From positions 2,666,001-2,730,000 of the forward strand of contig JAMSLZ010000003.1 of NCBI GenBank assembly GCA_026027325.1: a stretch of DNA of 64,000 bases, in the 5' to 3' direction. Positions 1 through 12,114 of the stretch are shown here, piece by piece (position 1 is the stretch's first letter; the number at the start of each line of letters is the position of its first letter). The position numbers and the translations under genes were made by a program. Source of the DNA: Actinomucor elegans (lineage: Eukaryota > Mucoromycota > Mucoromycetes > Mucorales > Mucoraceae). The notes under the pieces were generated by a model. It did no database searches. It saw only the letters and a list, made by a program, of their open reading frames with translations, and was not told the origin of the DNA.

Positions 1-389
1 ATACTCGTCTATAGTAGACATGATAGTTGATGATATGATATAGATAAATAGATGAAAGGAGGGATAAAGAAACAGAAAAGAGGGGATAAAGGTCTATAAA
101 GAGTGTATTTCACCTTTTCTGTTTGTTGAACTGTATAATAAAGTGGATAAAAGAAGATAAAAAAGCTTTTCTCTTTTTTTTCTAAGAGATCTTTATATTA
201 CCCAAGTCCCGGTAATTATCTCCGGGAAAACCTTTTATTCTTCAATTTGGCTGGTTTCTCTTTAGTATATCCTAGCACTTATAGCTGTTTTGTTGATATA
301 TTCTCTTCATGAATATAATAACCTGAGTTTTTATCTTATGTATACCTTTGTAGACTAGTTAACAAGCATTATTCATATCGGACTATTTG
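1..389. other. AT-rich intergenic edge
   Basis: No gene is seen. The stretch is AT-rich with purine-rich and T-rich runs and only short open frames. It lies upstream of the decayed gene that starts near 390. Confidence 0.5.
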
Positions 390-2467
390 ATCCGAAATAG
401 ATCAAATGGTCCGCTTATCATATTTCATCAATATGTACTTTGCTCATTTTATTGGCTTAAAAGAAGCTAGTTTTTATTCCACTATTTTAGTACATATACA
501 TAATTCAAATGCTGGAAGATTTGTTGGACGCATTAAGTGCGATCATGGGAAGATCGATGTTGTAATTAATCTTCCTCCCATTCATTCACTTTATTTGATA
601 CTTTCTAAAGTACAAAGTTGATGAGATAGCCACCGATTACAGTATTTGCATCGGTAACAATTACTTTCTCAGCAAGACCAAGTTCAATATTGCCGAACAA
701 GTTGACGGTTTTCTCTGCGGATTACTTGTCACTAATCGATTTTATTAAGGACAGTACTATTTTAAACATCTATGAAGTCCCAGTAAATCATACAAAAGGG
801 GTTCACTCCTTGTCTAGACGCTCGCCCACTTGGGCTTAGCGACCTTTGCTTACAGGCGGTACCTCACTTTTATTCCCAGTCTTTTTTTTTACTGATGATC
901 AGATTGACCCTTATTTCTTCATTATTCACTTGCAGCACTCAAACATTGCGCCATTGCCTGTCTCAGGTCTGGTCTTTCTTTGGATACTACTGAAGTTCTT
1001 TTTAGAAAATAATCATGTTCACAGTGTTAGTCACATTCAAATTTATCTTTTCTGAAATTTCTAGCTTGATTTGCCTTGTGAGTGGTTATGACCCACATGC
1101 TGACATTTTAATATTTAGTATTGAAAAATAGGTTCTAGTACCTTTCAGCTGACCATTGACTTAAATGAATACGTGGTATATAATGGATCCAACTCTATCA
1201 TTCAATTTCATGTATTCAAAGCTCAGAATGTCGAGCACAAAGAGATCAACGCTATCAAATCAGAAAACATTGCGATGCTTTTAATACCACTTTAGCTAGA
1301 TCGATGAGATCTGGCAGATATCTTTGTGGCGGTGAAAACATGCATCAACGATAACAATCAGATCCTACAATTGATTATACGTCTAATGAAAAGCCCAAGA
1401 AAGGTGGTGGAATTGGCCAAGTTTTGAAGGAATGTTTGTGATATATTGGTGGCTTGCTGATTCATCCTCTTCATCTTTATGACCTTGCAACATTGGTTCT
1501 GTACAAATTAATCCAGGGCTTGTCTTTGGGATTTTCGTATGACTACATTCGCTTATTGTCCTATGTACCGTACTTTATCGGTCATGAAAATGAAGTAGAT
1601 AAAGGTAGAAATAAGAGCCGTAGCATACACATTGACATGGATCAAACCGATACTCATCAATATATAGACAGCTCTGACTTTCCAACTGTATGGCTTCCAG
1701 AATACTGGCCAAAAGAAGCTCTGGAAAAACTTTACTATAAACTGTTGTCTCTGCTAGATGAAAGGTATATTAGTGATCTTGCCTTGGATAAGGTGTATCC
1801 CGTAAAAAGTTTTACGAGCTGCCTGTTTGATGCCGTGCAGTGTGTATCAACAATGTTAATATCATGCATACGGTTACAAAATATTAATACGGTACATACA
1901 TCGGACGCTTTATCAACACTTACAAGTTACATGCTGTTTTGCGTTGTAATCGAGGCATAGTTTTATCCAGTATGTTATCATAAACCTGTTGTATGTATAC
2001 CTCACCATGGTCTTGAAAAATATACAATGATCGACAGTAGATTGTCTTTCTCTGATTGGCGCTTGTGTGCCCATTCGTTCGTTGGTCAACGCCGTGGGCA
2101 TTTATCAATACGTGCTATTCTATCTATACCACTATGTTTAATGGTCGTATTACTGATATATATCAACAGGAGCAATGCACTGCTATTGTCATTAAGTGCA
2201 ATGTGGAAAACTGATGTTGTAATTGGATTACTTTTATACTTGGCACGCGATAATATACCCAATTCTCTGAGGGCCATGATTGCCTTTCTTAAAGTCGTGA
2301 TTACACCGAGTTTTTTGATTGCACTGATAGTTTGTTCCTGCTTAAATGCTACGCTTGAACAAAAGTATTCGAGTAGTGCAACTTGTTACCGCTTTTGTAA
2401 GCATTACCAGAAATTCAAATGTACTGAATATACAGGCTTGTCTGTATCAATAAAAAGCTCTAAGTGA
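390..2467 (+). pseudogene. Decayed gene for a probable membrane protein
   Basis: Coding-looking segments follow one another on the plus strand but are broken by frame changes and stops. Examples are a segment at about 406-621, one at about 634-750, one at about 1155-1290, and a long frame from about 1369 to 2467. That last frame is interrupted by TGA near 1439 and TAG at 1958-1960, yet the reading frame on both sides is identical and continuous to the stop at 2465-2467. The distal part is strongly hydrophobic (for example LSIPLCLMVVLLIY, residues encoded around 2115-2160) and suggests several membrane segments. No intron with sensible borders removes the stops. I do not recognise the family. 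It could also be a real gene with introns I failed to place, or a transposon relic. Confidence 0.4.
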
Positions 2468-3223
2468 ACAAAACTATGTTGGTTATAATTCAATCTTTCA
2501 CATATGTATATCCCTATATCAATGTAGTAAGCTGATGTCAAAAGCAGATATCAGAAGACATTCGAAGCACTAGATAACACTTCATTAAATCATAATATCG
2601 CATCCAAGATCAATAACTAGCAAAGGCGTTGCAATGATGTTTAAACAATGCATAGAGTATATGCTAATTGTAATGAACTATATATTAGAAGAGCTGCGAA
2701 TATATTGTGATTTATGTTTAGTTTTTGGAAGCTGACAAGTCGTGTCTTCCAAAATTGTTAAATTGCTAATATCCAATGAAACTCTTAGGGAATTCTTTTA
2801 GAAGGACATTATGTTCGGATTGTGCTATTTATTTGATGGTATAAATATATCCTAGAGGTATAACCTCTTAAACAACTATAACGGTTACCTCTCACAGTAT
2901 ACAACTTTATTTTTATGACATAGAACATATGGTACGACCAAGCAATAAAGAAATAAGAACGGATCTTCGACAACATACAATACAAAGTCTTCTCAGAGTT
3001 ATAGTGTTATAATAATGATATTTATTCTTTATTATTACGTGTATATAAGTGAGTTTAAGTAGTGATGTGTGTGTATATGTAGTTAAAATATAAAAGAAAA
3101 GAAGAAGAAAGGTGTATTTATAATTAAGATAAAGGAAAGCAGACTATGAAAAAAGACCTTTGTACAAACAAGATATAAAGTAGGATAGATAAAAGAAAGA
3201 AGGAAGAGCTCTTTTTTTTGTAG
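2468..3223. other. Intergenic, nothing recognised
   Basis: AT-rich spacer between the decayed gene and the 3' end of SIN3. There is no convincing open frame, RNA gene or repeat. It probably includes the SIN3 3' UTR at its right end. Confidence 0.5.
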
Positions 3224-6200
3224 TTAGTTTTCATTAGCTCCTTGTGTCAATAAACTCCTTGTCTCTTCTTCCATTGCTTTTTTAGTTGTTTCATCTAGAC
3301 CCTTTGACCAACCTGTGGTCGATGACTCCACCCATTGACTCCACTTGTTACTGTTGGACGGTGAAGTGTTATTGGAGTGAGGACGAACAAAGATATCTTC
3401 TGAACCAACAATGTAATACATGTGATAACTGGCTTGATCAATCTTGTATTGTAATTTGGATCGAACAAAGATCTTGTTCAAGTGTTCATCTTGAGGTCGC
3501 AGATTGCTACATAACAAAAATATATTGGTAAATCATAAGGAAATGGGGGGTTTTTTTTTAAAAAAAAAATAAAAAAAAAAACTTTAAGTCTTACCGAGTC
3601 AAAAATGTGGGCTTCATGCTGGCTGAATCAATGCCTTCTGTTGTATTCACCCAATCCATATAACTTGCAACGTAATCTTGGTACTTGTCTTCTGCTGTCG
3701 GCTCAAGCATGTAATCATCTTTACCTATCAACTGAATAGTCATATTTCTCGCTTCATTATCCTATAAACAAATGTAAAATGGTTCAGATCTGTCACGTCT
3801 CATCTTGCTAATTATTACTTACAAAATTGATCTTGTAAAGGTTCTCTTCTGATCCAACAATATCTTCAGCTCTCAAGCGATATACAGACAAAATTCTAGG
3901 TGACATAGATTCCAGTCCTTTATCACTACGGAAAAGTCGAATTAATTCAACAGACTTGGGGTCCACAGTAATAGCTTGAATCTGATCAAATATGCATTTA
4001 GTTTTTTTTAATTCTTTCCGTTTCGAGTATCAGCTTTTTTTTTTACCTGCTTCACCATAGAGTGAACTAGCTTGTCAATAGTGAAGATAAGATAAGCATC
4101 TGTCACAAAAATATAGCGGGTATGTTCTTCAAAGACTTGTTGGTCAATATCACCATCAAAGAAACGATCGATCATGTCCATGACTGCAGCATAGTAACCT
4201 TTTGAGACATCCACATCTAACACGCTGTTAGCAATACACCCTATGTCTAGTAACTCCTTCTTACCATCAAATCGACTACTGTATAGTCCAAGATCACGAG
4301 CTACCTTATTGACACGCTTACCCATGTTGGGGTGTTCCTTCATATTGGCATCTAAAGCACGTAACTTGGAGAGTCTTGCGTAAAGCATCTATAAACCAGT
4401 TTAGTTACTTGATTCACTATCGAGAGCGGTTAATGCTTTTTTTTTTTTTTTTTTTTACCTCATAAAGTCTAAAGAAACAGTAGAATGTAGTATTACAAAA
4501 GAAGCTATACAAGATTCTCTTTTTAACATCTGGGGCGATAGCAGCGGCAGCAGCAGCAAATAATTTGTCGCCAGCAGGCTGTTGCTCTTGCTGCTGTGGT
4601 TGATCTTGTTCCATTGGTTCAGTAGCAGCAGCAGGTGATTGAGGAACGTTTTCGATATCTGATATGATCGAATTCTCAGTTGTTAAAGCAGGCATGGATG
4701 AAGCACGAGATGATTCGACTTCAGCTTTCATAGCTGCAGATGATTCGGCAAGTGGAGCCGAAGGAGATCGAGAGCCTTCAGCTGCAGAGGCAGCTGCTTG
4801 CCCAATTTCATCCAAAGCATTCTGATTTTTGGTCAGCACATCACGCAACAAGTCCATCGTGTGTTCATCTTCATGGTGATTGCGGCTGCTTCTGCCAGAC
4901 CTACGACGTGAAGGAGATTGGCTACGCTTACGAGGTGATCGGCCGACGTCTGATTCTGAGCCTTCTGTGTTGGTGGAATGGTTATCATCATCTTCTTCAG
5001 CCAAATCGCTCTCTTCTGCTTCTTCAGCATACTGTGTCATGCCCTCAGGCACCACATCTTCTACTTGGAAACACAGAGGAATAAAGGTTTGGATAAACGT
5101 TCTAATTTTTTCGCGATCACTGTTCGTGTAGCCTGTTTGACGGTCAATAAAAGAGTAAATGACACGCGTAACGTCCTTGAAGATCTCGGCATCTTTAAAT
5201 CCAAATCTAAATTGGAAGCTTTCTTTTGTATGCACGGCCTTTTCGTCATTTTCTTTGAGCTTTTTGTCTTGTTGGAGGCTTTCAATTTCATTGACAAGGG
5301 CCTTGGGTGCCATGGCTTTACGATCGTTACTTTTAAAGGTAATGCCTTGGTAATCCAATGCCCGATAGAAGTTTTTGGCATCCAATTCACGCCAGATTTT
5401 GTTCCATTCACGCTATAAAAAAAAATGAGAGTGGTTTAGGAGAATTCGATACCACAAGAGAGTACAGTTTATTACCTGTGCTCTTTTCCATTCCTCGTCT
5501 TTTTGTTGTAATCGTTTCAATAAAATAGGCACGACTAGTGAAGGGTTTGAATACAGCAACTGGATGATTTCTGAACCACGTTCTTTATCATAAACTTTCT
5601 TGATGATTCGTTCATAAATAGTGACTGATTCACCACCTAATCCAGGCTGTAATCTAAAGTTGGCCCGTTCTTCCTGTGTCATATTCTCAATGCGACGCGC
5701 GATAGGTGTTAGCAAGGCAATGACGTTCAAATTTGCTTCAATATTCATATTATAGTCGTATCGTTCTTCTTCACAGCGATGCATGGCTTCTTCATATTGA
5801 CTCTTCTTTGAAGCCACAAAGCCATCATCTTCACTAGCCCAAATGGGATGCGACACATATTCATCATTCAGTACTTCCCAAGCAATCTGATCTCTGCCTG
5901 AACAAGGTTGAGCTTGCCACTGCAAATAATAAATCAAATCAATAACATGGATGATAACTGGTACAAGTTCACTTACATTCTTTGGTACGCAGCGATAACT
6001 AGGGCTTTCATGTGTTGTTTTACAATGGGCCAGATCTGGCTTAGGTAAAGGATGTACAGGCTTCTCAATAGGATGGTCTGTAGGCTCATATCCTACTATG
6101 CTCTTGAACCAATCCAGTAATTCCTTGTTATTACCAATAAATATGCTGACTTGCTCTACCAACATGTTCAAATCCAAAATCTGTTGTGTGTATAGGTTCA

Positions 6201-8188
6201 ATGTCTTGAGGAATTCTTCGTAAGAGGGCTTATTGCCAATGTGTTTACGAATACGGTCAAACAATTCAATTTCCTCGGCTGAAACAGAAGGACGGATAGG
6301 ATCAAAAGGCGAGCTAGGGTAGCTATAAGGATCTCTCATGGTAGCAGATGGTATATCGCCATTTTCTTTTTGATAAAGTTTTGTTTTCTTGTTGTTTGTC
6401 TATTGTAAGTTGGAGGATAAGTAAACACTCAGTTAGTATGGAATGGGCTTGGAGACTTACTTGGTTGGTTCTCTTTTTCTTTCCAGGAGGAAGCACGGTA
6501 TTAGGAGGTGGCGTACCCATAGCATGGCGTTTATTTGAGCCATGGTGATGATAGGAAGGTGAGATGGTATCAAACAAGACACTGGCTGGTTGGCCCGTAA
6601 TATCAGGTAAAAATTGTTTAAATTCATCTAGCAAATCAGGTGCACCGTTGAACAAATACTGTACATGCGCATAAACCTATTTCCCGGGATTAACAAGGTA
6701 TTTTTTTGTTGTTGTGTTATACCCATTACCTCTTGGATAGGCTTTTGATCTTTTTGATATGTTTGCAGTATCTCAAGAAACTGCTTATAAATCTCTGGAT
6801 CGCTAGAGAACCGATTCTATTTCCCAAACAGTTAATATCAAAATTGACCATAGAACCTAAAGGGGGGGTTTACCTTGATCTTATTAACATAGTTGATGGC
6901 ATGGTTGAATTCTACAGGAGAGCGTTTTTCACCCGTGATAGATTGCTGTGTAGGACTATGATGCAGAGAAGATGCGTGTGGTGGAAGAGGGCGACTATGA
7001 GGCTGCTGCTGCTGCTGTTGTTGTTGTTGAGGAGGAGGAGGAGGAGGAGGAGCGTGATATAGAGGTTGGCTCATCATAGGTGGCTGTTGTTGTTGTTGTT
7101 GCTGCTGCTGCTGTGGAGGAGGAATCGAGTGCATAGGCATACCTGGAGGTGGATTTTGTTGAATAGGAGGAGGCATATGGCTATAGGGGTAGTATGGCTG
7201 CGGTGGCATGGGAGGTGGGCCATGATGAAGGTGATGTCCATGCATCCCAGCAGAAGTTTCCGGATCCATATGCATTCGGTTCATAGAGCCGCCCGTAGTT
7301 GTTGTGACGCCGCTAGGTGTTGTGACGGTGATCAAATCTGGTTCACGAGGATCTGTTGAACATTCAATACGATAACCAGGTGGAAGAAACGTATTAAACC
7401 CGGATATTAAAAGAGGATGTCCCTTGAACAGAGTAGATACGCGTTCAATGACCCCAGGTGTGTCAATACTATGGATGAAACTAAAGATTAGATATACGTC
7501 TAACGTATGGATAAGATAAACTTTACGCTTGACTTTTGAAGTCTTTCATAATATCCAGGAATCGGTTATACACGTCAGGTTGGTCAGAGAATCTTACTTT
7601 GACTTGGTCTAGATATGTTAAAGCGTCCCTGACATTCAATGGTCGAAAACTTCCACCCTGCGAAGAAGGCGAGGCATTGGTTGTCGAATTCGCAGGTGGA
7701 ACAGGCGAAGCTTGCTGCTGCTGCTGTTGTTGCTGTTGTTGTTGTTGCTGCTGTGATTGCTGTGGAGGAGGAGGCGGAGGTTGTTGCTGCTGGTGAGGTG
7801 GCTGTTGAGACATGGGAGGAGGACGTGCCATACTCGGTCTACGCTCTGAATAAGGCGGTGTGGAAGTACGCGTTGGAGGAATGGGCGGTAAGACTGCATT
7901 AGTGCTTCCACTATGTTCGCTTGAAAGCGAACTAGCAGGCGGTAAACTATGGTGACTATTGAAAGAAGAAGAAGCACTTCGAGGGGAGGATAAAATAGAA
8001 GGCAGCTCAGTCACTCTGGGCGGTGGTAAAGGTCCATTTGTAGTGTTTGAAGATTGCGTTGAAGGTGGAGGAGGACCATTGGGCGGTAAATTAGGTGGTG
8101 GAAGATGATGAGCATAGGGAGAAGGTACTGAATTTGGCGGTTGAGAAGACTGTCGCGAGCTGATAGACGGTGACCTATTTAATAGCAT
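3224..8188 (-). CDS. SIN3: SIN3-family transcriptional co-repressor
   Basis: Scaffold of the Sin3-histone deacetylase complex in the nucleus. Exons (minus): 7527-8188, 6874-7468, 6730-6816, 6461-6676, 5977-6399, 5476-5919, 4459-5412, 4047-4388, 3823-3981, 3595-3761, 3224-3506; phases agree and give 1443 residues. In order: a Pro/Ser/Gln-rich N-terminus; PAH1 spanning the first join ([20 protein letters not shown]); Pro/Gln-rich linker; PAH2 (exons 2-4); PAH3 (exon 5); the histone-deacetylase-interacting domain from PSYRCVPKN through exon 6; and the conserved Sin3 C-terminal region with an acidic/Ser-rich insert and a run of alanines. Pure Gln runs lie at about 7010-7030, 7087-7113 and 7710-7755. 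The ATG at 8188 directly precedes a possible acceptor (AAATAG), so a further 5' exon cannot be excluded. Family call very sure; extreme N-terminus unsure. Confidence 0.95.
7000..7120 (-). repeat. CAG/CAA microsatellites encoding poly-Gln and poly-Pro in SIN3
   Basis: Imperfect GCT/GTT triplet runs (plus strand) read as glutamine on the minus strand within SIN3 exon 2, with a GGA-rich run between them that reads as proline. They keep the frame and lie in the linker between PAH1 and PAH2. Confidence 0.85.
7710..7760 (-). repeat. CAG/CAA microsatellite encoding poly-Gln in SIN3 exon 1
   Basis: A run of about 15 mixed CAG/CAA codons just before PAH1, flanked by a proline run. The mixed codons suggest an established rather than freshly expanded tract. 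Confidence 0.85.
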
Positions 8189-9671
8189 ACATTATAAGAA
8201 ACCCAAACATAAACAATGACCCCAAGCTATAAGACCATTCCATAGCCTGTAACCTTGTTCCCTCTTTCAAATGGCCAGGACATATGGCTCAAGCCTGAAA
8301 ACTACGTGTATATTTACCGTATATTAGGTGGCGGCTGGATAGGTGAGGACATTTTTTTTGCTGTAATAACGTATTTTAGAAAGCAAAAAGAAAACGAAAG
8401 ACAGGAAAGTGGTTTGCGTGTCTGTTGTGGTGGACTTTTTGGAGTTCCTATCTTCCTCCGCTACTAGAGGAGAGTGAATTACATCCAAGCCACCTAGTCC
8501 CGCATTAAGGACTGGTTTTATTATTCAATGCATGCTCTAGAAATGAAACAACTCTAAAAAGTCATGATATATAATTGCTCCCTGAAGGGTCTTCTTTAAC
8601 TCAAATACTGGGCAGCGTTTCAGGTTGGTTCCTATAGAAATGTGATTTATCGATACTAAATTACAGTAAAAACAATGCGCTTTTTCAATATGTTAGGCCC
8701 ATTAAAGAACCATAAAACGCTTGGGACTAATTCAGCCCAGTTCTGTTTCTTACTGGCGAGAAAAAGTTCAAATTCTCTCATACAGCCTCTGTTGCTGCAT
8801 TAGTATAAATGGTTGCGTTTAATAACGTTGATTGACGATGAGACTTCCATGGCAACTATTTTATTGGTGGACGGGAACTTAATGTTTGTATCCCGACATA
8901 GACAGCATCATTTCCATCAAACAATCATATCTATCATTTTCAAAGATATAAGATGGGAATCCGAGAGGTGTGAAGAGCAAGGGACATTCATTAATGAGAA
9001 AATCGTTTATGGAAATATACCAACATAAAAAGGTGCTGTATAGCTCCGACAACGTTGTTTTTTTCACGTTTTGAAAAAGGTAACATATATTACTATTGTT
9101 TTACAAAATAGATATTATTGAAAAGAGGATCAAAATATCTGTAATTTTAACTAGATAAGTAAACCTCCAGTATGTCTTTTTTTTTTAAAAAAAAAAAAGT
9201 GGTTTCAATAATCTGTCAATTTCTGACCTTAAAACTCCAGCCCACCACCAGAAAACTAACTTTGACGAATTAATCGAAACGAATCATGTTTACCAATCTC
9301 GATCCAATGTCGCATCAGATTAATATTCCATGTTCAGAATGAACTGATGTATTCCATAGAGCTTCTATTTGACTCCGAAATATTTGCTATGTCAATTGAA
9401 TTCTCGGATTCTCTTTTCTTGCAACAACCTGAGGCTCATTAAAGAAGACAGTAAGTCTATATGCTTGTGTCAGAATACGTGGTAAAATGAATAAACGTTA
9501 GCAAGACTAAATAGAATAAGTTACTTGATTTACAATAACTTTTCCATTTATATATTCACAATCAGACTATGTTCTGGATCTTTTTATTGAGTCACAACCT
9601 ATCTGATGAAAAAAAAAAAGAACGTTTTGCATATTTTATCATTTTTAATTTCCTTTTATTTTCACTTTGTC
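8189..9671. other. Intergenic between divergent SIN3 and VTC1
   Basis: It holds the two promoters and long AT-rich DNA. It also contains one copy of the dispersed repeat (about 9290-9350) and a T(10)A(12) palindrome at 9177-9198. No further gene is supported; the short frames at 8255-8467 and 8813-9028 look non-coding. Confidence 0.5.
9290..9350 (-). repeat. Dispersed repeat copy
   Basis: Read on the minus strand it shares the order of blocks seen in other copies. A 17-base identical block lies at 9327-9343, also present at 26269-26285, next to the CCAATGTCG block (TCCAATGTCG at 9303-9312). In one minus frame it encodes HSEHGILI then a stop, against HSEHGVLIG in the copy at 26215-26310. Confidence 0.6.
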
Positions 9672-10102
9672 ATGTCTTCTCAACCTTTACTAGAGCCCAC
9701 AGGAAAAAGGATTGCATTGCCTGTTCGTGTGGAGCCCAAAGTCTTTTTTGCCAATGAAAGAACGTTTTTATCATGGCTCAATTTTACCGTCGTGCTTGGC
9801 GGTCTCGCAGTAGGCTTATTGAACTTTGGAGACAGAATCAGTCGACTATCGGCTATGCTATTCACAATTACTGCCATGTTTGTTATGCTTTATGCTTTAT
9901 ATACCTTTCATTGGAGAGCGACTAAAATAAGAAATCGAGAAGCTGCGCCGTACGACGATCGGGTTGGTCCTACCGTTTTGTGTATCTTTTTGATTATCGC
10001 GGTTATATTTAACTTTTACTGTAAGTATTGTACGTTTATTATTTATACAATTGACTTAATCTATTATACATAGTGCGTCTGTCCAATCCACCTCAACAAT
10101 AA
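9672..10102 (+). CDS. VTC1: Vacuolar transporter chaperone subunit 1
   Basis: Small membrane subunit of the VTC polyphosphate polymerase complex of the vacuole and endomembranes, which makes polyphosphate from ATP and moves it into the lumen. Exons 9672-10020 and 10074-10102 give 125 residues, the usual size of Vtc1. The start at 9672 is preferred over the upstream in-frame ATG at 9606 because [20 protein letters not shown] matches family N-termini. The protein has the DUF202-type core: [16 protein letters not shown], then three membrane helices, with the charged loop [18 protein letters not shown] between the second and third. The intron has a consensus donor (GTAAGT) and leaves only the last nine residues in exon 2. 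Very sure. Confidence 0.95.
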
Positions 10103-10784
10103 AAATTCCGCCTATCTGTATATCTGTTTTTACAAAATTAACATTCTACTAAATAACTCAACATTCTTTTTTCTATTGATGATTTTGAGCATCAGTCATC
10201 ATTTAAAAAAAAAAAAAAAAAAAAAAACTAAACTGTATGTGTAATAAAAAGAGTTTGTTGGTAGGAACTATTATTATCATTCCATTAGTAATGCTATTGT
10301 AGTATGCAGAAAAGTCCACGGCAATTGGATCGAGCTGAACTTTTGATAGACCTTACAAAATATACAGTAATGGATGAACTGAGTATCTTTATAGAATATC
10401 AATGCATGCCTGTTTATATCAAAAGACCTCACAGTTTGTATGATGTTTCATATCAATCTATTCGAAAGTGGGTGATATAGAAATGCATTTATTTTACTAA
10501 TGATTGGTTAGTGTCATAGTATGTTCGTAGTAATGCATAGGAATAGAGGATGCATACTACACTACAGTTTACCCTGAGTAAGGGATGCTGATCAAATGTG
10601 ATATAAATATATTGGAGCAAAAACTGTCGAATATTTCAGAATTGAGTATCGAATGTCATATGAAATACATACGTTATACGGCTAATTATTGTCCAATATA
10701 ATGTATTACCTATACTACAATTACAAAAAAAAAAATATTCTAATAGATACAGTTGCTCATTTAGGACATGCTAAACTAATTAGA

Positions 10785-10830
10785 TGCAGCATTTGACCTA
10801 TATCGGTCGAGGAATCTATTAACTATATAA
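10785..10830 (+). repeat. Dispersed repeat copy
   Basis: It contains AGATGCAGCATTTGAC followed by ATCGGTCGAGGAATCTATT. The order and spacing match the blocks of the family (TCAGATGCGACATTGGATCG, then ATCGGTTGAG, then AGATCTA). Strongly diverged. Confidence 0.45.
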
Positions 10831-11990
10831 TGTCGTATGTAATGTAAGTGATTTAAAGGCAATCACTAAAGCGTGACATACTCATCGTGCTGCAATCAGA
10901 TAATGGCTCTAAAGGATACAGTGTTTCAGTTTGAGCATGTACCAACAATTGAATGCGACACTATCCTCAAATACTTTCTGGAACGAATTATTACCTGTTT
11001 CATCCAAAGTTTAACGTATTAATAATGCTATTACATTGCTATTTTCAACTTCCTCTAGCCTCTGTTTCTATTTGACAGCATTGCTCACATTGAGAGTTAT
11101 ATGGAATATAAAATGATTTCTACTACAAAAAGGGACTATAACAATTCGATCACGCTGAACGTGCGGTTTGTTTATTGATGTAAAAGAAAAGACCAAGATC
11201 TCTATATTGCACAGCCTGAGATCTATTAAATATTGTATTATTATTGAATGCCAGATTAGATGAGCTGAGATCTTAAATATGTGTAGTGTTTTGTATCTTG
11301 ATACCGCATAGCATCGTCCAGATACATGCTCATATTAAAGATTGTATGTTAATTACCTCCCAAAGCCGCCACACATTACTTTGGTATATAGAATACAAAC
11401 CAAACCAGCTGGTGTTCTTTCCTGCCGACGATGATCCTCGAGCTAGGTGGCGTGATGTGATCCTTGACACATTCTTATCTGAAGTATCTTAGGAAGTGAT
11501 ATTCTATCTCTTTCACCATTACGCATTGCTATCATTTTTATAAAATAGTAATTTCATTTCATTTTTTTTGTCCGCCAATATCTTTCTTATCAATAAAAAT
11601 CTCAAGTGAGGAAAGCCTTCACTGCCGTCGCCGCCTTATTTAAAATAGCGCCAGTCCATGAAAATTGGGGCAATAGTGTACTTTTGCGTCTTTTTTTATG
11701 ATACAAATGGCGTTTTTGGGAGCGTGACCTATAATGTAACTTTGGTTCGAATATCTTAAAATACATGCATCTATTTTTGTTGTATTTTATTGGATAGAGA
11801 AAGACCTGAGGATAGAGGTAAAGTTAAATAGAACATGTACAATAAAATGTTGATACTAAGTGTGCTGTCTTGGCGGTTCCTGAGCCAGCACAGTCGCAGT
11901 GCTTTTGAATCGATTGTGTAATCAGAAGTGTATTGCTTATATAATAATTTCAAAACGTGTATAAAACCATAAAGGCACTTGGTAGGTTGG

Positions 11991-11997
11991 TGACTCA
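11991..11997 (+). promoter_or_regulatory. Gcn4/Cpc1-type site upstream of TRP4
   Basis: A perfect TGACTCA lies 118 bases before the TRP4 start codon. This palindromic heptamer is the target of the bZIP activator of fungal general amino-acid control. Function here is inferred from position and gene identity. Confidence 0.55.
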
Positions 11998-12114
11998 TAT
12001 TTACTATACAGCTCTTATACTAAAATATAAAACTCCGTTAAAAAGAAATGGCGTTTCCGGCATTAGATAATCTTTTCTCTGATTAAAAAAAAATATTTCA
12101 TCTATTTTCTCGAT

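Larger units (their letters stand above)
10103..12114. other. Intergenic with scattered repeats
   Basis: Two kilobases without a supported gene. It holds a run of 23 A at about 10205-10227, a copy of the dispersed repeat near 10785-10830, and at its right end the TRP4 promoter with a TGACTCA site. Open frames at 11286-11492 and 11771-11998 have no coding character I can support. Confidence 0.5.

Noticed and set aside
4740..5418. Plus-strand open frames across the SIN3 region
   Set aside because: They are antisense shadows of SIN3 exon 7, which matches the family; their translations are low-complexity complements of its acidic/Ser insert.
7536..7796. Plus-strand frame with a run of cysteines
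   Set aside because: It is the reverse reading of the CAG/CAA repeat in SIN3 exon 1.
9606..9671. Upstream in-frame ATG for VTC1
   Set aside because: It adds 22 residues of Lys/Phe-rich AT-driven sequence not found in the family; the ATG at 9672 fits.
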